Shown here piece after piece: positions 47,053 to 57,268 of a stretch of DNA of 64,000 nucleotides. Source of the DNA: Idiomarina sp. A28L. Its GTDB lineage: Bacteria > Pseudomonadota > Gammaproteobacteria > Enterobacterales > Alteromonadaceae. The stretch covers positions 225,705 through 289,704 of the forward strand of contig NZ_AFPO01000012.1 of NCBI RefSeq assembly GCF_000218785.1. Reading direction: 5' to 3'. A model generated the notes under the pieces. The model saw only the letters and a list, made by a program, of their open reading frames with translations, made no database searches and had not been told where the DNA came from. Both the position numbers and the translations under genes were made by a program. Within the stretch, counting starts at the first letter, position 1. Each line of letters begins with the position of its first letter.

Positions 47053-47334
47053 ACTGCACCCCTTGATAAGAATAGTTTACTGCAACCCGCAAATGTCCAT
47101 ACGAACATGTGCGATATCCATGCTTATTTAAAAGCAAATCGATCCACAGAAAACCTCTACCACGAGGAGCAACGAAGCGTTAATACTGGAGCGTGCACCG
47201 TCAAAAAAGCGGCTCAGTGAAATTTAAACATAGCACTAGTTAAAAAATTAGCACTATTTTAAGTGTTATCTGGCGGGGGAATTTTTACCGCAACCACGTT
47301 TGTTTATACCCATCAACTTGGATGGATATAAACA

Positions 47335-47925
47335 CTAATCAAGGTTCCAAAGCCAAATTTGGCAACCGTAGATACCGGTGCGTTGGAGTTGGTTGTTGGT
47401 GCGTTGGGCATCGCGTAGGTTATCGAAAGGCCCTAGGATAACGCGGAACCAACGGCCATTGCTGCCAGTGGTTTCGCGTATTTGTGATTCGTAACCAGCC
47501 ATTGCGATTCTGGCGCGCAGCGTATCGGCTTCGGCATGGCTTCGGAACGAAGCGCATTGCATTAGGCGCCGGCGTGATTCCGCAAGCTCAGGCACTTCTA
47601 CTTCCAGCTGCTGGCTTTCAAGCTCTTCAATGTATTGCCAACGTTCGGCAGGAACTTCAGGTAGTGGCTCTAATACCGGTGCTGAAACCGTGGCGCTTTC
47701 ATCATCGATTGCAGGCTCTGGCGCATCGCCATTTTTTAAGAACCAAAGAAATGCCACAAACAGTGCAATTACGGCCAGGGTAACCAACAAGGCGCGAACA
47801 GGCACGGCTGGTTTCGCGCCTTTTCGATTTGCTGGTTTACGGGTAGCACCACGCGCAGCCGGCTTTGCTTTCGCCGCTGGCTTTTTCTTTTTCGGTGCAC
47901 CGCGTTTGGCGTAATCAACCGCCAT
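47335..47925 (-). CDS. ftsN: Cell division protein FtsN
   Basis: This 196-residue protein has a basic, Lys/Ala/Pro-rich cytoplasmic tail, one membrane helix (ALLVTLAVIALFVAFLWFL at about 45-63), a periplasmic linker, and a C-terminal SPOR domain (QCASFRSHAEADTLRARIAMAGYE, WFRVILGPFDNLRDAQ) that binds denuded peptidoglycan at the septum. It is shorter than E. coli FtsN. It lies 17 bases after argS, as is common. Confidence 0.92.
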   Translation of the reverse strand: MAVDYAKRGAPKKKKPAAKAKPAARGATRKPANRKGAKPAVPVRALLVTLAVIALFVAFLWFLKNGDAPEPAIDDESATVSAPVLEPLPEVPAERWQYIEELESQQLEVEVPELAESRRRLMQCASFRSHAEADTLRARIAMAGYESQIRETTGSNGRWFRVILGPFDNLRDAQRTNNQLQRTGIYGCQIWLWNLD

Positions 47926-47942
47926 AAATTAGCTCCGCTCCA

Positions 47943-49691
47943 TTACATTCGTTCAAGGGTATCAATACCGAGCAACTCTAAGCCTTGCGCAAGAATGCGC
48001 GCAGTAAGCCCGGCTAACTTCAATCGGCTTTGCTTTATGGTTTCATCGTCGGCATTCAAGATTGGGCAGGCCTCGTAAAACGAAGAAAATGCACCCGCCA
48101 ATTCAAACATATAACCACACAAGAAATGCGGCATGCCTTTATTACCTACCGAAGCAATAATTTCTGGGAATTGCGCCAACTTATTAGCAAGGGTTTCATC
48201 TTGTTCAGTTGGTAGTTGAATTGCGCCGCTTACTTCGTGCAATGCTAAACCAGCCTTTTGGAAAATACTATTTACCCGAGTGTAGGCATACAACAAGTAG
48301 GGTGCTGTATTGCCTTCGAATGAAAGCATGGTATCCCAATCAAACACATAATCGCTGGTGCGGTTTTTCGATAAATCAGCATATTTCACAGAAGAAATAC
48401 CTACAACTCGAGCTACATTCGCTTGCTCTTCCGCACTAAAATCAGTGCCTTTCGCTGCAATTAGTTCAGCTGCGCGGCGCTCTGATTCATCCAGTAAATC
48501 GGCAAGCTTAGTAACACCACCATCGCGGCTCTTATATGGCCGGCCATCTTTGCCTAAAACCATACCAAAACCTAAGTGCTCTAAACTGGTGCTCTCACTG
48601 GCATAACCGGCTTTACGGCAAAGGGTGAATATTTGCTGGAAATGCAGCGATTGGCGCGCATCTACCACATAAATAACGCGATCTGCACCCAAAGTTCCGG
48701 CGCGATAGCGAACCGCAGCTAAATCGGTTGTAGCATACAGATAACCGCCATCTTTCTTCTGCACAATAATCGGCAAAGGCTCATCTTCTTTGCCTTTGAA
48801 TTCATCCAAGAACACACACTGAGCACCTTGGTTTTCAACCAATAAACCTTGCTCACGCAGATCTACTACCACCTTAGCTAAATCATCGTTGTAGGCTGAT
48901 TCTGCCATTACATCAGCGCGGGTAAGTTGCACACCCAAACGATCGTACACCTCTTGGCAATGCGCCAACGATGTATCAATAAATTTCTGCCAAAGTGATT
49001 TGCAGTAGGCATCGCCAGATTGCAGCTTTACTACCAACGCGCGCGCTCTATCGGCAAAGCCTTCTTCATCATCAAAGCGTTTTTTTGCGGCTTTATAGAA
49101 AGTTTCTAAATCACTCAACGCCAGTTCATCAGAGCTCGCTTCTTGCAGGCTATCTTCCATGTGCGCCAGCAACATACCAAACTGGGTGCCCCAATCGCCT
49201 ACGTGATTCTGTGGAATAACCTTGTGGCCTTGTAGGCTTAATGTACGCGCTACCGCATCGCCAATAATGGTAGAGCGCAAATGGCCTACGTGCATCTCTT
49301 TGGCAAGGTTAGGTGATGAATAATCAATTACAACAGTTTGTGGTTTTTCTGCTAATGGCACACCACAACGCTTATCGGCAAACGCTGTTTCAAGTTGGGC
49401 AATTAGCTGCGAACGATCAACGGTAAAGTTGATGAAACCCGGGCCGGCAATTTCGGTTTTGCCAATCACTGCATTTTCAGGAATGGCTGCAATGATAGCT
49501 TCGGCTAACGCCCGTGGGTTCTGCTTTGCTGGTTTTGCCAACATTAACGCTAAGTTCGTTGCGAAATCACCATGAGATTTATCACGCGGGCGATCAAGCT
49601 GAATGCGCGGTTGTACATCGGCCGGAATACTTTTAGCGGCTATCAATGCAGCTACTGCAGCGTGCAATAATTCTTCTATCTGCTGTTTCAT
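47943..49691 (-). CDS. argS: Arginyl-tRNA synthetase
   Basis: This 582-residue class I synthetase has the HIGH region VEFSSPN-type, here [21 protein letters not shown], and the ArgRS N-terminal additional domain. The C-terminal DALR anticodon domain is seen in [18 protein letters not shown] and after. As in many ArgRS, the KMSKS motif is not canonical ([12 protein letters not shown]). I prefer the ATG at 49691 to the GTG three codons before it. Confidence 0.97.
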   Translation of the reverse strand: MKQQIEELLHAAVAALIAAKSIPADVQPRIQLDRPRDKSHGDFATNLALMLAKPAKQNPRALAEAIIAAIPENAVIGKTEIAGPGFINFTVDRSQLIAQLETAFADKRCGVPLAEKPQTVVIDYSSPNLAKEMHVGHLRSTIIGDAVARTLSLQGHKVIPQNHVGDWGTQFGMLLAHMEDSLQEASSDELALSDLETFYKAAKKRFDDEEGFADRARALVVKLQSGDAYCKSLWQKFIDTSLAHCQEVYDRLGVQLTRADVMAESAYNDDLAKVVVDLREQGLLVENQGAQCVFLDEFKGKEDEPLPIIVQKKDGGYLYATTDLAAVRYRAGTLGADRVIYVVDARQSLHFQQIFTLCRKAGYASESTSLEHLGFGMVLGKDGRPYKSRDGGVTKLADLLDESERRAAELIAAKGTDFSAEEQANVARVVGISSVKYADLSKNRTSDYVFDWDTMLSFEGNTAPYLLYAYTRVNSIFQKAGLALHEVSGAIQLPTEQDETLANKLAQFPEIIASVGNKGMPHFLCGYMFELAGAFSSFYEACPILNADDETIKQSRLKLAGLTARILAQGLELLGIDTLERM

Positions 49692-49850
49692 GGTTCTCAC
49701 AACCTTAAATAACGCGTATTCAATAACAATAGGGGATAAACATAAGCCCGATAGTTTAATCGCTTGGGCTTGGAAAAAAAACCAGCATCTGGGCTAATCG
49801 GCTGCTTTCTCACTAAAATAGTTACTGAGATAGTTACAGAAATAGTGAAA

Positions 49851-52058
49851 TTAAATAAATTCTTGTGGATCTATATCCAATGTCCAGCGTGCCTTTCTTG
49901 CCTCAGCTAAGTTTTCAAGCTCAGGTAAACACTGCTGTAGCAGCCCATGCAACGGCGCTCGTGCGGCGGCATGTAACAATAGCTGATAGCGAAAACGGCC
50001 GGCTCGGCGAGCAAGTGGCGCAGGCATCGGCCCTATCACCGTTACTTCCGGTATTTCACTACTCATGCTTGCGTGTAGCTTATCACTAATCACTTGCAAA
50101 AGTGCTTCTGCCGCCGGCTTATCAATCGCCTCAGCTCGGAATAACGCCATTGCGGCATACGGCGGCAGCATTGCTTGCTCTCGTTCTAACAAAGCACTTT
50201 GTGCAAAATCTTTATAGCCGTTTTGAATAAGCTCTTGAATTAACGGGTGTTCTGGATGATGCGTTTGTAATAACACACTACCCTTTTTGCTAGCTCTACC
50301 TGCCCGGCCCGATACCTGCACATACAATTGAGCTATGCGCTCGGCCGCGCGAAAATCGGCGCTAAACAGTGCACCATCAACATCAAGTAACGATACTAAA
50401 GTTACATCGGGAAAGTGATGCCCTTTTGCCAGCATCTGCGTGCCAATAAGAATGCGATAATCGCCCCGAGCAACCGCCTCTAGGTAATCTTCGAGCTGGC
50501 CTTTTTTGCGCGTGCTATCCCGATCAATGCGGATAGCCGGGTAGTTCGGAAACCGCTCTTGAATTGCTTGTTCGAGCTGTTCTGTACCAATACCTCGAGT
50601 TATCAATTGCGTGCTTCCACAGCTTTGGCACTGCCGCGGAATGCGCCGCTGAGCACCACAATGGTGGCACTGCAAAGTATGGCTTTGTTGATGCACTGTC
50701 ATGTTCGCTTGGCAGCGATGGCAATCGCTTATCCAACCGCACTCATGGCAAAGCAACGCGCTGGCAAAACCGCGCCGATTTAAAAACAACAGCACTTGGT
50801 TGCCCGCATCGAGGTGCTTTTGCATTACCGTTAACAGCTGATCGGAAAGCCCATTGTGTAAGCGCTGCGATTTTAAATCGATTACACCGCTTTTCACAGG
50901 CAATGCAGAGCCAGCGCGCTTACCCAAGGTGAGGTGCGCGTAACGCTTACTACGCGCATTTGCCAAACTTTCTAACGAAGGGGTGGCCGAACCTAAAATA
51001 ACGCCAAAGCCTTCCAAGTGGGCGCGTTTAATGGCTAAATCGCGGGCGTTGTAACGAAAGCCTTCTTGTTGCTTGAACGAACTATCGTGTTCTTCATCAA
51101 GAATAAGCAGGCCAAGGTTTTTCATCGGTGTAAATATTGCCGAACGCGTACCTAGCACAATACCTGCATGGCCATCGCGGGCTTGCAGCCAGCCTTGTAA
51201 ACGTTCTTGATCACTCAACCCCGAGTGCAACACCACCACTGGTGCTTGGAACCGATTGCGAAAACGGGCCACCGTTTGCGGAGTAAGGCCAATTTCTGGA
51301 ACTAGCACCAACACTTGCTTACCCGCCGCAAGCACTTCAGCCATTACCTGCAAATACACTTCGGTTTTACCGCTACCGGTAACACCCTCGAGTAACCAAA
51401 CATTGGCTTTGGCATCATTCACCGAGCCTAAAATAGCGCCTACTGCTACCGCTTGTTCTTTATTCAGCGCATGGGGTTGTTCACACAGTTCCCCACCCCA
51501 AGGTTTAAAACTGGGTTTGCAATCCTGCGCCTCTACTAAACCTTTATCTTGCAATGCTTTTAATGCTGCCGAGCTAAACTCCTGTTGCCGAATGGCTGCA
51601 GCGCTCATTGGCCCGCGTTTTAATGCGGCAAACAACTGTTGTTGTTTCTTTGCGCGTTGCAAACTAGCTACTTCGGCGGCCTCACCCTCGCTACTCAAAT
51701 GATACCGGCGCACCAACGTATAGTTCGGTGGCTCGCCTTGTTTTATTGCGATAGGCGCAGCATGAACTAACACTTCGCCGAGCGGGTGATGATAATAACT
51801 TGCCGCCCACAGCAATAATTTCCACAACGGTTCTGGCCATAGCGGTTCCGAATCGCTAACCGTGATCACTTCGCGAAGCTGGCTAGCCTCAATTTCTGGG
51901 GTAATATCGTTTGCCGTTACAAACCCTACCATTTCCCGCGAACCAAAAGGCACGCGCACCCGGCTACCCACCGGCGGTAGCGGTTGTTCGGGCGCAAGCA
52001 CATAATCATACTTTCGCCGTAATGGAACGGGTAAGGCAATACGAATAAAGGTAGGCAC
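49851..52058 (-). CDS. priA: Primosomal replication protein PriA
   Basis: This 735-residue 3'-to-5' helicase restarts stalled replication forks. It has an N-terminal DNA-binding domain (FIRIALPVPLRRKYDY), VTGSGKTEVYL (Walker A), DEEHDSSFKQQEGFRYNARD, the zinc-binding block CHECGWISDCHRCQAN with CHHCG and CQSCGS, and helicase motifs ending QVSGRAGRA. All eight zinc cysteines are present. It is divergent from rpmE, the usual neighbour. Confidence 0.98.
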   Translation of the reverse strand: MPTFIRIALPVPLRRKYDYVLAPEQPLPPVGSRVRVPFGSREMVGFVTANDITPEIEASQLREVITVSDSEPLWPEPLWKLLLWAASYYHHPLGEVLVHAAPIAIKQGEPPNYTLVRRYHLSSEGEAAEVASLQRAKKQQQLFAALKRGPMSAAAIRQQEFSSAALKALQDKGLVEAQDCKPSFKPWGGELCEQPHALNKEQAVAVGAILGSVNDAKANVWLLEGVTGSGKTEVYLQVMAEVLAAGKQVLVLVPEIGLTPQTVARFRNRFQAPVVVLHSGLSDQERLQGWLQARDGHAGIVLGTRSAIFTPMKNLGLLILDEEHDSSFKQQEGFRYNARDLAIKRAHLEGFGVILGSATPSLESLANARSKRYAHLTLGKRAGSALPVKSGVIDLKSQRLHNGLSDQLLTVMQKHLDAGNQVLLFLNRRGFASALLCHECGWISDCHRCQANMTVHQQSHTLQCHHCGAQRRIPRQCQSCGSTQLITRGIGTEQLEQAIQERFPNYPAIRIDRDSTRKKGQLEDYLEAVARGDYRILIGTQMLAKGHHFPDVTLVSLLDVDGALFSADFRAAERIAQLYVQVSGRAGRASKKGSVLLQTHHPEHPLIQELIQNGYKDFAQSALLEREQAMLPPYAAMALFRAEAIDKPAAEALLQVISDKLHASMSSEIPEVTVIGPMPAPLARRAGRFRYQLLLHAAARAPLHGLLQQCLPELENLAEARKARWTLDIDPQEFI

Positions 52059-52178
52059 AAGTTTCCACGCGCATTGAATGAAGCTCTATGCTAACAAAAC
52101 TTTGCCGAAGCGCCAGCACGCTTTTTGCGTAAAGGGTAACGCATTACAGGTTTGCAAGTGATGAACCTGCGATGTTGC

Positions 52179-52207
52179 TTGATCCTTAGCCAGCTCTGCG
52201 CTAGAAT
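52179..52207 (+). promoter_or_regulatory. Sigma-70 promoter of rpmE
   Basis: TTGATC and TAGAAT are 17 bases apart, 102 bases before the rpmE ATG. Both hexamers match the consensus at four or five positions. Confidence 0.6.
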
Positions 52208-52308
52208 CCGCGTCCTTAAATTAGATTTAAGTACGAATTTTATTAACAAGCGCGTGGTGTTCGTGGAAAGCACGGATGGCGATGCGGCCTTCAACTGAGG
52301 TAACCCCC

Positions 52309-52521
52309 ATGAAACAAGGTATTCACCCTGATTATAAAGCCGTAACCGTAAACTGTTCGTGCGGTAACGTTTTTGAAACTCGTTCAACGCGTTGTGAAAA
52401 CTTCCACATCGACGTATGTTCTGAGTGTCACCCGTTCTACACTGGTAAACAGAAAACTCTGGATGCTGGCGGACGTGTTGATAAGTTCAAACAACGTTTC
52501 GGTTCACTTAAATCTAAGTAA
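52309..52521 (+). CDS. rpmE: Ribosomal protein bL31 (zinc-binding form)
   Basis: This 70-residue protein starts [12 protein letters not shown] and has the four zinc-site cysteines (NCSCGN, and CSECHPF), so it is the C+ type used when zinc is available. GAGG precedes the ATG at 52309. A terminator follows. Confidence 0.97.
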   Translation: MKQGIHPDYKAVTVNCSCGNVFETRSTRCENFHIDVCSECHPFYTGKQKTLDAGGRVDKFKQRFGSLKSK

Positions 52522-52553
52522 TTTACCTAGATTTATAGTGCCAAAGCTGAAAG

Positions 52554-52583
52554 AAAAGCGCCACTCGTTAGAATGGCGCTTTT
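52554..52583 (+). terminator. Terminator of rpmE
   Basis: AAAAGCGCCA pairs with TGGCGCTTTT around a 10-base loop and is followed by a T run. It lies between rpmE and the convergent signalling operon. Confidence 0.9.
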
Positions 52584-52608
52584 TTTATTCATTAACTCCA
52601 GTTCTATC

Positions 52609-53262
52609 TTATTCTAACAACCCTTTTCTAGCCGCTAGGCGAATTAACTCAGCAGTGTTCGATACCTGCATTTTGTTTAGAATCTTGCCCCGGTGGTTTT
52701 CTGCAGTTTTGTGTGACATATCCAACAGCACCGCAATTTCTTTGGTGGTGCGCCCAGCCACCACAAGGTAAAAAACTTCCCGCTCACGGCGCGTAATATT
52801 ATTCAAAATAGAATGCTCATCGGCGCTACTGCCTTTGCCCGTAGCTAGCGATTTCGTAAGAGCTTCGGGGAAAAAAGTACCGCCCTTATGAATAATACGA
52901 ATCGCTTCTGCCAATTGCGCAGTTGACGATTCTTTCAATACATAGCCACGCGCCCCAGAAAGATGCAGCGCATGCATATATTCAAGCTCATCATGCATGG
53001 TAAGCACAAGCACTCGCGCTTCGGGGCGGGTATGGAGCAGTTTATCAATTGCCACCAAACCATTCATTTTGGGCATTGATATATCCATTAAAATAACATC
53101 GGGTGCCTGTTGAATAGCGGCCTGAACAAGGCTCTGGCCATCCTCACATTCTTGCACAACTTCAAAATCACCTTGCTGAAGTAACATTTGCACAATGCTT
53201 TGGCGCACCAAAGTATGATCATCGGCGATAACAATGCGTATCTTGTTTTCTTGTAAACTCAT
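52609..53262 (-). CDS. LuxR/NarL-family response regulator
   Basis: This 217-residue regulator has a receiver domain (IVIADDHTLVRQSIV, phospho-acceptor Asp in VILMDISMPKMNG, Lys in GYVLKESS) and a LuxR-type helix-turn-helix (LNNITRREREVFYLVVAGRTTKEIAVLLDMSHKTAENHRGKILNKM region). I chose the ATG at 53262, giving MSLQENK and an ATGA overlap with the kinase gene upstream. It is the last gene of the operon starting at 58936; target promoters are unknown. Confidence 0.92.
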   Translation of the reverse strand: MSLQENKIRIVIADDHTLVRQSIVQMLLQQGDFEVVQECEDGQSLVQAAIQQAPDVILMDISMPKMNGLVAIDKLLHTRPEARVLVLTMHDELEYMHALHLSGARGYVLKESSTAQLAEAIRIIHKGGTFFPEALTKSLATGKGSSADEHSILNNITRREREVFYLVVAGRTTKEIAVLLDMSHKTAENHRGKILNKMQVSNTAELIRLAARKGLLE

Positions 53263-53960
53263 AACAGTACCAATAAACTCAAATGACACCCCCCGCCGGG
53301 GCGGGATTCAATCTCCAATTCGGCCGCAAAAGCGGCCGCTCGATCTCGCATACTCGCGAGGCCCACTCCGGGGGTTATTGCTTTGAGCTCGAATCCGTGA
53401 CCATTATCAATAACATCTAGCCTTAGGGTATCGCCAACTCGGCTAGCATATACACTAATATGCGATGCTTGTGCATGGCGTACCGCATTGGTTAACGCCT
53501 CTTGGGCGATACGAAAAACCAATATAGCTAGATGATTTGTGGGTTCTTCTTCAATATCAATTTGCAGATCTACCTGCAAAGGTTCGCTTTCACAAAGGCT
53601 GCGCACTAGCCATTGCAGCGCAGCAGCTAGGCCTAAATCATCGAGAATACGCGGGCGCATTAGCCGTGAAAGTTGCCGAACATCGGCAAGTGCCTGCGCC
53701 GCCAATTCCGATAGCGCTTCGGCCCCTTCAAATTCACCAGAAGATTGCTCTAACCTGCGAGTAAGTGCCGTAAGTAACTGGCCTACGCCATCATGTAGCT
53801 CTTGCGAAAATCGGGCTCGCTCGGCTTCCTGCTGGCTCCACAACCGTTGTGCAAGATCACGCAGGGTATCTTGCTCTTCTAACAGCAACTGCCGCAACTC
53901 TTGTTGGTTGCGTTTAAGGGTTTGTACTTCTTCTGCGAACGGAGCTTTCGGTTCGTTCAT
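53259..53960 (-). CDS. Soluble histidine kinase (HisKA_3 type) without a sensor domain
   Basis: This 233-residue kinase begins with a coiled coil of about 45 residues (VQTLKRNQQELRQLLLEEQD), then RFSQELHDGVGQ with the phospho-acceptor His near residue 54, and a NarX-type ATPase domain (AQEALTNAVRHAQAS, DNGHGF, GLASMRDRA). It has no membrane segment and no input domain, so its signal must come from a partner. Its start lies 47 bases inside the end of the Ser/Thr kinase gene and its end overlaps the regulator gene, so these three are tightly coupled. The partner is likely the kinase-TPR protein. Confidence 0.9.
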   Translation of the reverse strand: MNEPKAPFAEEVQTLKRNQQELRQLLLEEQDTLRDLAQRLWSQQEAERARFSQELHDGVGQLLTALTRRLEQSSGEFEGAEALSELAAQALADVRQLSRLMRPRILDDLGLAAALQWLVRSLCESEPLQVDLQIDIEEEPTNHLAILVFRIAQEALTNAVRHAQASHISVYASRVGDTLRLDVIDNGHGFELKAITPGVGLASMRDRAAAFAAELEIESRPGGGCHLSLLVLL

Positions 53961-56900
53961 ATGTAGCTTGGTAGACCTCAATTTGTGGTTGAGTCAAATG
54001 CTGGTAAAGCGCTTCTTGTAATTGTTCTGCTCTGCGCTTGGAACCAAGATCATCAAAAATCTCATAATACAGATGATTACGCCAGTGTTCCGGGTAACTT
54101 TGCAATGTTCTACGCAGTTGTTCACGCGCATTTTCATCATTAAATTGTAGCGCTTGTAAATAATGAGCACGTAAATACTCTTTATACATACTTGCTGTAC
54201 TCAATTCACGTACACGTTGCCACTGCCAGCTATCGCGGGCCGTAGGGCTTAATTCAAGAACCGATAACAACACCCGTAATTCGGTTTTCACCGGCAAAAG
54301 CTGTTTGCGGAAACGCGCCCAAAATGCTGTGATTCCCGAGGTAGAAACTTCGCCCTCAAGTATAGCTTTTGCAGTAATTATCCAATCGCGCAAGGCTAAC
54401 TGTTCTTGATTTAACTGCTCAATATAAGGTGTTAAGCCTTCAAGATGCTCATCCATACATTGGCTATCCGCAAAATATAAGCACATTTCTGCACCCCAAA
54501 TGCGAACTTCCACGATACCACGAACATTATTCGTTAATTCACTAATACGCAGCGCTTCTTGATTGTTGTAAGTGGCTGTTTCCCAAGCCCCTAAAGAGAA
54601 GTTTCGATGGCTCAAATAAAATTGTGTAACCAACTCTTCTTCTGGCCGGCGGCCTTGGGATTTTTCCAACACATCAGAAAGAATTTGAGTAGCCTTATTA
54701 TATTCACCGCGAGTAAGCGCCAGATTCGCTAAATTCAACTCTGTGCGCGCCAACCCTGATTCATCGCCAATTCGGGAAAACAACGTAGCAGCCTGATTCC
54801 AAAATATTTCAGCTTGGCTATATTCCGCCATTACGTAATAGATATAAGCAACGTTGTTGATACTTTCGGCTTGCTGGCGCGAATAACCGGTAGCAATACG
54901 TAAATCGAGAGCATTGCTGTAATGGGTGAGAGCCTCACGATAGCGCCCCTGTTCTTCCAGCAATATGCCCCATTCGTTTTCAACTTGGGCCAAACCTAAC
55001 CGATCGTTGTTTGCTTCAAAGAGTAAGGAGGCCTCTGCCAGTGCAGCCTCTGCTTCGTTGTATCGGAGTTGCAGCGCATAAGCGTTCGCGAGATTTGCTA
55101 GAGTTACGGCCCGACCATTCGGGTCGAACTCAGCCGTACGTATTTGTAACGCTTGGGTAAAATACTGGGCCGCTTGCCCAGCCTCGGATAAGCGTAAGTA
55201 AGCAACTCCGAAAGCATTTAATACCGTGCCTTGGCCGCGAACATCTTCCTGTTGTCGATACTTGATCAGTGCTTGCAGGAGCTCATTATCTAGCGCCTGC
55301 TGAATTTGCCCTTGAATAATCCGAATGCGTGCCAACTCGAACCAGCGTTCACCCGAACTTGGGTCGATTATTAATGCTTGCTGATACAGGTTGATAGCCG
55401 TTTCTGCATCATCATCCCAAGTAGCTAACTCGGCGCGCCTATCTAATAATGTGGCGCGCCCTGGGAATAACTCTACGAGGCGATCCACTACCGCAATCGC
55501 GCCATTAATATCATCACTCATTTCCGCTTGCAGAGCTCGGCCTTCTAGGTGCCAATATTCATCATTTTCAGAAAGCTCAAATAGCCGCTGAAGTTGCTCA
55601 CGTGCCTGTTGCAGCTCGCCACGGTTCACCGCCAAGCGTGCGCCAGCTAACCAACCGCCGGCAAAATCTGGCCATTCTGCCTGTAGCGAATTTATAAATT
55701 GCTCGGCTTCAGCGTTCCGCCCTTGCCGCAACGCACGCAACACCGGCTCTACCCGCTGTAGCTCCTCTACTGGAACAATGAGTTCACGCGGCGGTAGCGC
55801 CAGCTGAGTATCAATATGGGTAAATAATTGTTCGAGTGTTTGCGGCAGCAGCTCGTTTGAAAGAGTGCCCTGAAACGCGCCAAACATTCGGTTGCCCGGC
55901 ATACTTGCCAGCACTACCTGCAAGCGCACTTCTTCACCCACCGGTAGCTGCATGGTTTGTAACAATACCAGCACATCGGCGTTCACCAACTGCGCAATAC
56001 GATTGCGGTGCTCTTGCTGGCCAAAAGGCCTTAAACCGAGGTTACTCATTAATATATCAACCCGATTTTGCTCAATCACATCAATATCGCTTTGGCTAAT
56101 AAGGTGAAGGCGCATAAGCTCTGCAAAGCCTGCCAAGGTATCGTTATCTGGGCTGTAAATAATAGCCACACGGCTTGTTCTTTCGGGCTCTGCGGTAATA
56201 ACCGGCGGCTCAACATTAGCTTGTTGCCAAACCGCATAAACTACTAGCGAAAGTACACAAACGAGTACGGCAAGGCTGAAAGCTAATTTTGGTTTCGAAG
56301 GGTTAAGAAGGCGTTTTTGCGCACCAGCAATCGAAAGCCTCTGGTGAATTAATGGTTTACTGAGTTTCCCGGCAATTTGTTTGCACTCTAAATACCAAAG
56401 CAAATCACCGAGATGCCATTTCCGAATAGAAGTAGCTCCAAGTAACTCTTTCAGCAAAAGGCCACAGCTATAACAATCACTATGGCTTCCCCGTTTTCCT
56501 AACTGAGTAACTTCTGGGGCAGCGTAGCCAGTGCTGGCGGAAAAATCTTTCGCTCCCGAAGCAAATAAGGTGCTATTGGTTTTTTCAGCGGCTTCATTGC
56601 GCTCATTCTTGCGGGCTTCAGGGCTACCAATATTGGTTTGGCCGATGCCAAAATCAAGCAGAATTATATTGCCACGTTCATCCACCACAATGTTTTCAGG
56701 CTTGATATCTGCGTGAGTAATACCCGCATCGTGGCAAGCTGCCAACGCCAGTAACAACTGGTTCAACCATAGTTCTACTTGTTGGCGCTTGACGCCTTCA
56801 TGAATAAGCTCCGCGAGGCAGCGGCCACTCACTAAGCCCATGGTGAAGAAAACCCACTCACCATCTTGGTAAAACTCAAAAACACGTACGATATTTGGGT

Positions 56901-57174
56901 GATTAAGCTCACGCGCCATTAAAACCTCTTGGCGTAAGCGTTGCACTTGGTTGATATCTAGGGCATTCCGAGGGGCTATTAACTTAATAGCAATATCGGT
57001 ACCAAGAATCTCATCTCTGGCTTGATAAACTTGTGCTTGCCCACCAGCACCTAACGTACTTACCACCCGAAAACGCCCAGCCAACACTGTTCCCGTAGGC
57101 AGTGCATCTGCAGGTGTTAACAATGATGTATCGCGATTAGGGTGTGCGCTGGCCGAATCTGAGCCTGAGATCAC
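53914..57174 (-). CDS. Membrane Ser/Thr protein kinase with TolB-like and TPR regions
   Basis: This 1086-residue protein starts with a Hanks-type kinase: glycine loop LGAGGQAQVYQARD, catalytic Lys in IAIKLI, HADIKPEN (HAD where HRD is common, catalytic Asp kept), DFG in LLDFGIGQ, and APE in GYAAPEV. A membrane helix follows (LAFSLAVLVCVLSLVVYAVW), then a TolB/FlgO-like domain (VAIIYSPDN, ADVLVLLQTM) and about ten tetratricopeptide repeats running almost to the C-terminus. The long TPR part lies outside the inner membrane if the kinase is inside, which would make it a periplasmic sensor or docking site. It is the central protein of the operon. Confidence 0.9.
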   Translation of the reverse strand: MISGSDSASAHPNRDTSLLTPADALPTGTVLAGRFRVVSTLGAGGQAQVYQARDEILGTDIAIKLIAPRNALDINQVQRLRQEVLMARELNHPNIVRVFEFYQDGEWVFFTMGLVSGRCLAELIHEGVKRQQVELWLNQLLLALAACHDAGITHADIKPENIVVDERGNIILLDFGIGQTNIGSPEARKNERNEAAEKTNSTLFASGAKDFSASTGYAAPEVTQLGKRGSHSDCYSCGLLLKELLGATSIRKWHLGDLLWYLECKQIAGKLSKPLIHQRLSIAGAQKRLLNPSKPKLAFSLAVLVCVLSLVVYAVWQQANVEPPVITAEPERTSRVAIIYSPDNDTLAGFAELMRLHLISQSDIDVIEQNRVDILMSNLGLRPFGQQEHRNRIAQLVNADVLVLLQTMQLPVGEEVRLQVVLASMPGNRMFGAFQGTLSNELLPQTLEQLFTHIDTQLALPPRELIVPVEELQRVEPVLRALRQGRNAEAEQFINSLQAEWPDFAGGWLAGARLAVNRGELQQAREQLQRLFELSENDEYWHLEGRALQAEMSDDINGAIAVVDRLVELFPGRATLLDRRAELATWDDDAETAINLYQQALIIDPSSGERWFELARIRIIQGQIQQALDNELLQALIKYRQQEDVRGQGTVLNAFGVAYLRLSEAGQAAQYFTQALQIRTAEFDPNGRAVTLANLANAYALQLRYNEAEAALAEASLLFEANNDRLGLAQVENEWGILLEEQGRYREALTHYSNALDLRIATGYSRQQAESINNVAYIYYVMAEYSQAEIFWNQAATLFSRIGDESGLARTELNLANLALTRGEYNKATQILSDVLEKSQGRRPEEELVTQFYLSHRNFSLGAWETATYNNQEALRISELTNNVRGIVEVRIWGAEMCLYFADSQCMDEHLEGLTPYIEQLNQEQLALRDWIITAKAILEGEVSTSGITAFWARFRKQLLPVKTELRVLLSVLELSPTARDSWQWQRVRELSTASMYKEYLRAHYLQALQFNDENAREQLRRTLQSYPEHWRNHLYYEIFDDLGSKRRAEQLQEALYQHLTQPQIEVYQATYERTESSVRRRSTNP

Positions 57175-57268
57175 AAATGTTCTCCGGAAGTATCCTAATT
57201 CAATAACTTAAGGATACCGCTCCCAGTGTTATTTATGCAAAGCTCTAGGAGGATAATTTGTAAATAAA

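Noticed and set aside
49743-49770. AAGCCC...GGGCTT hairpin before argS
   Set aside because: The stem is short with a long loop, and the A/T run is on the wrong side for priA transcripts.
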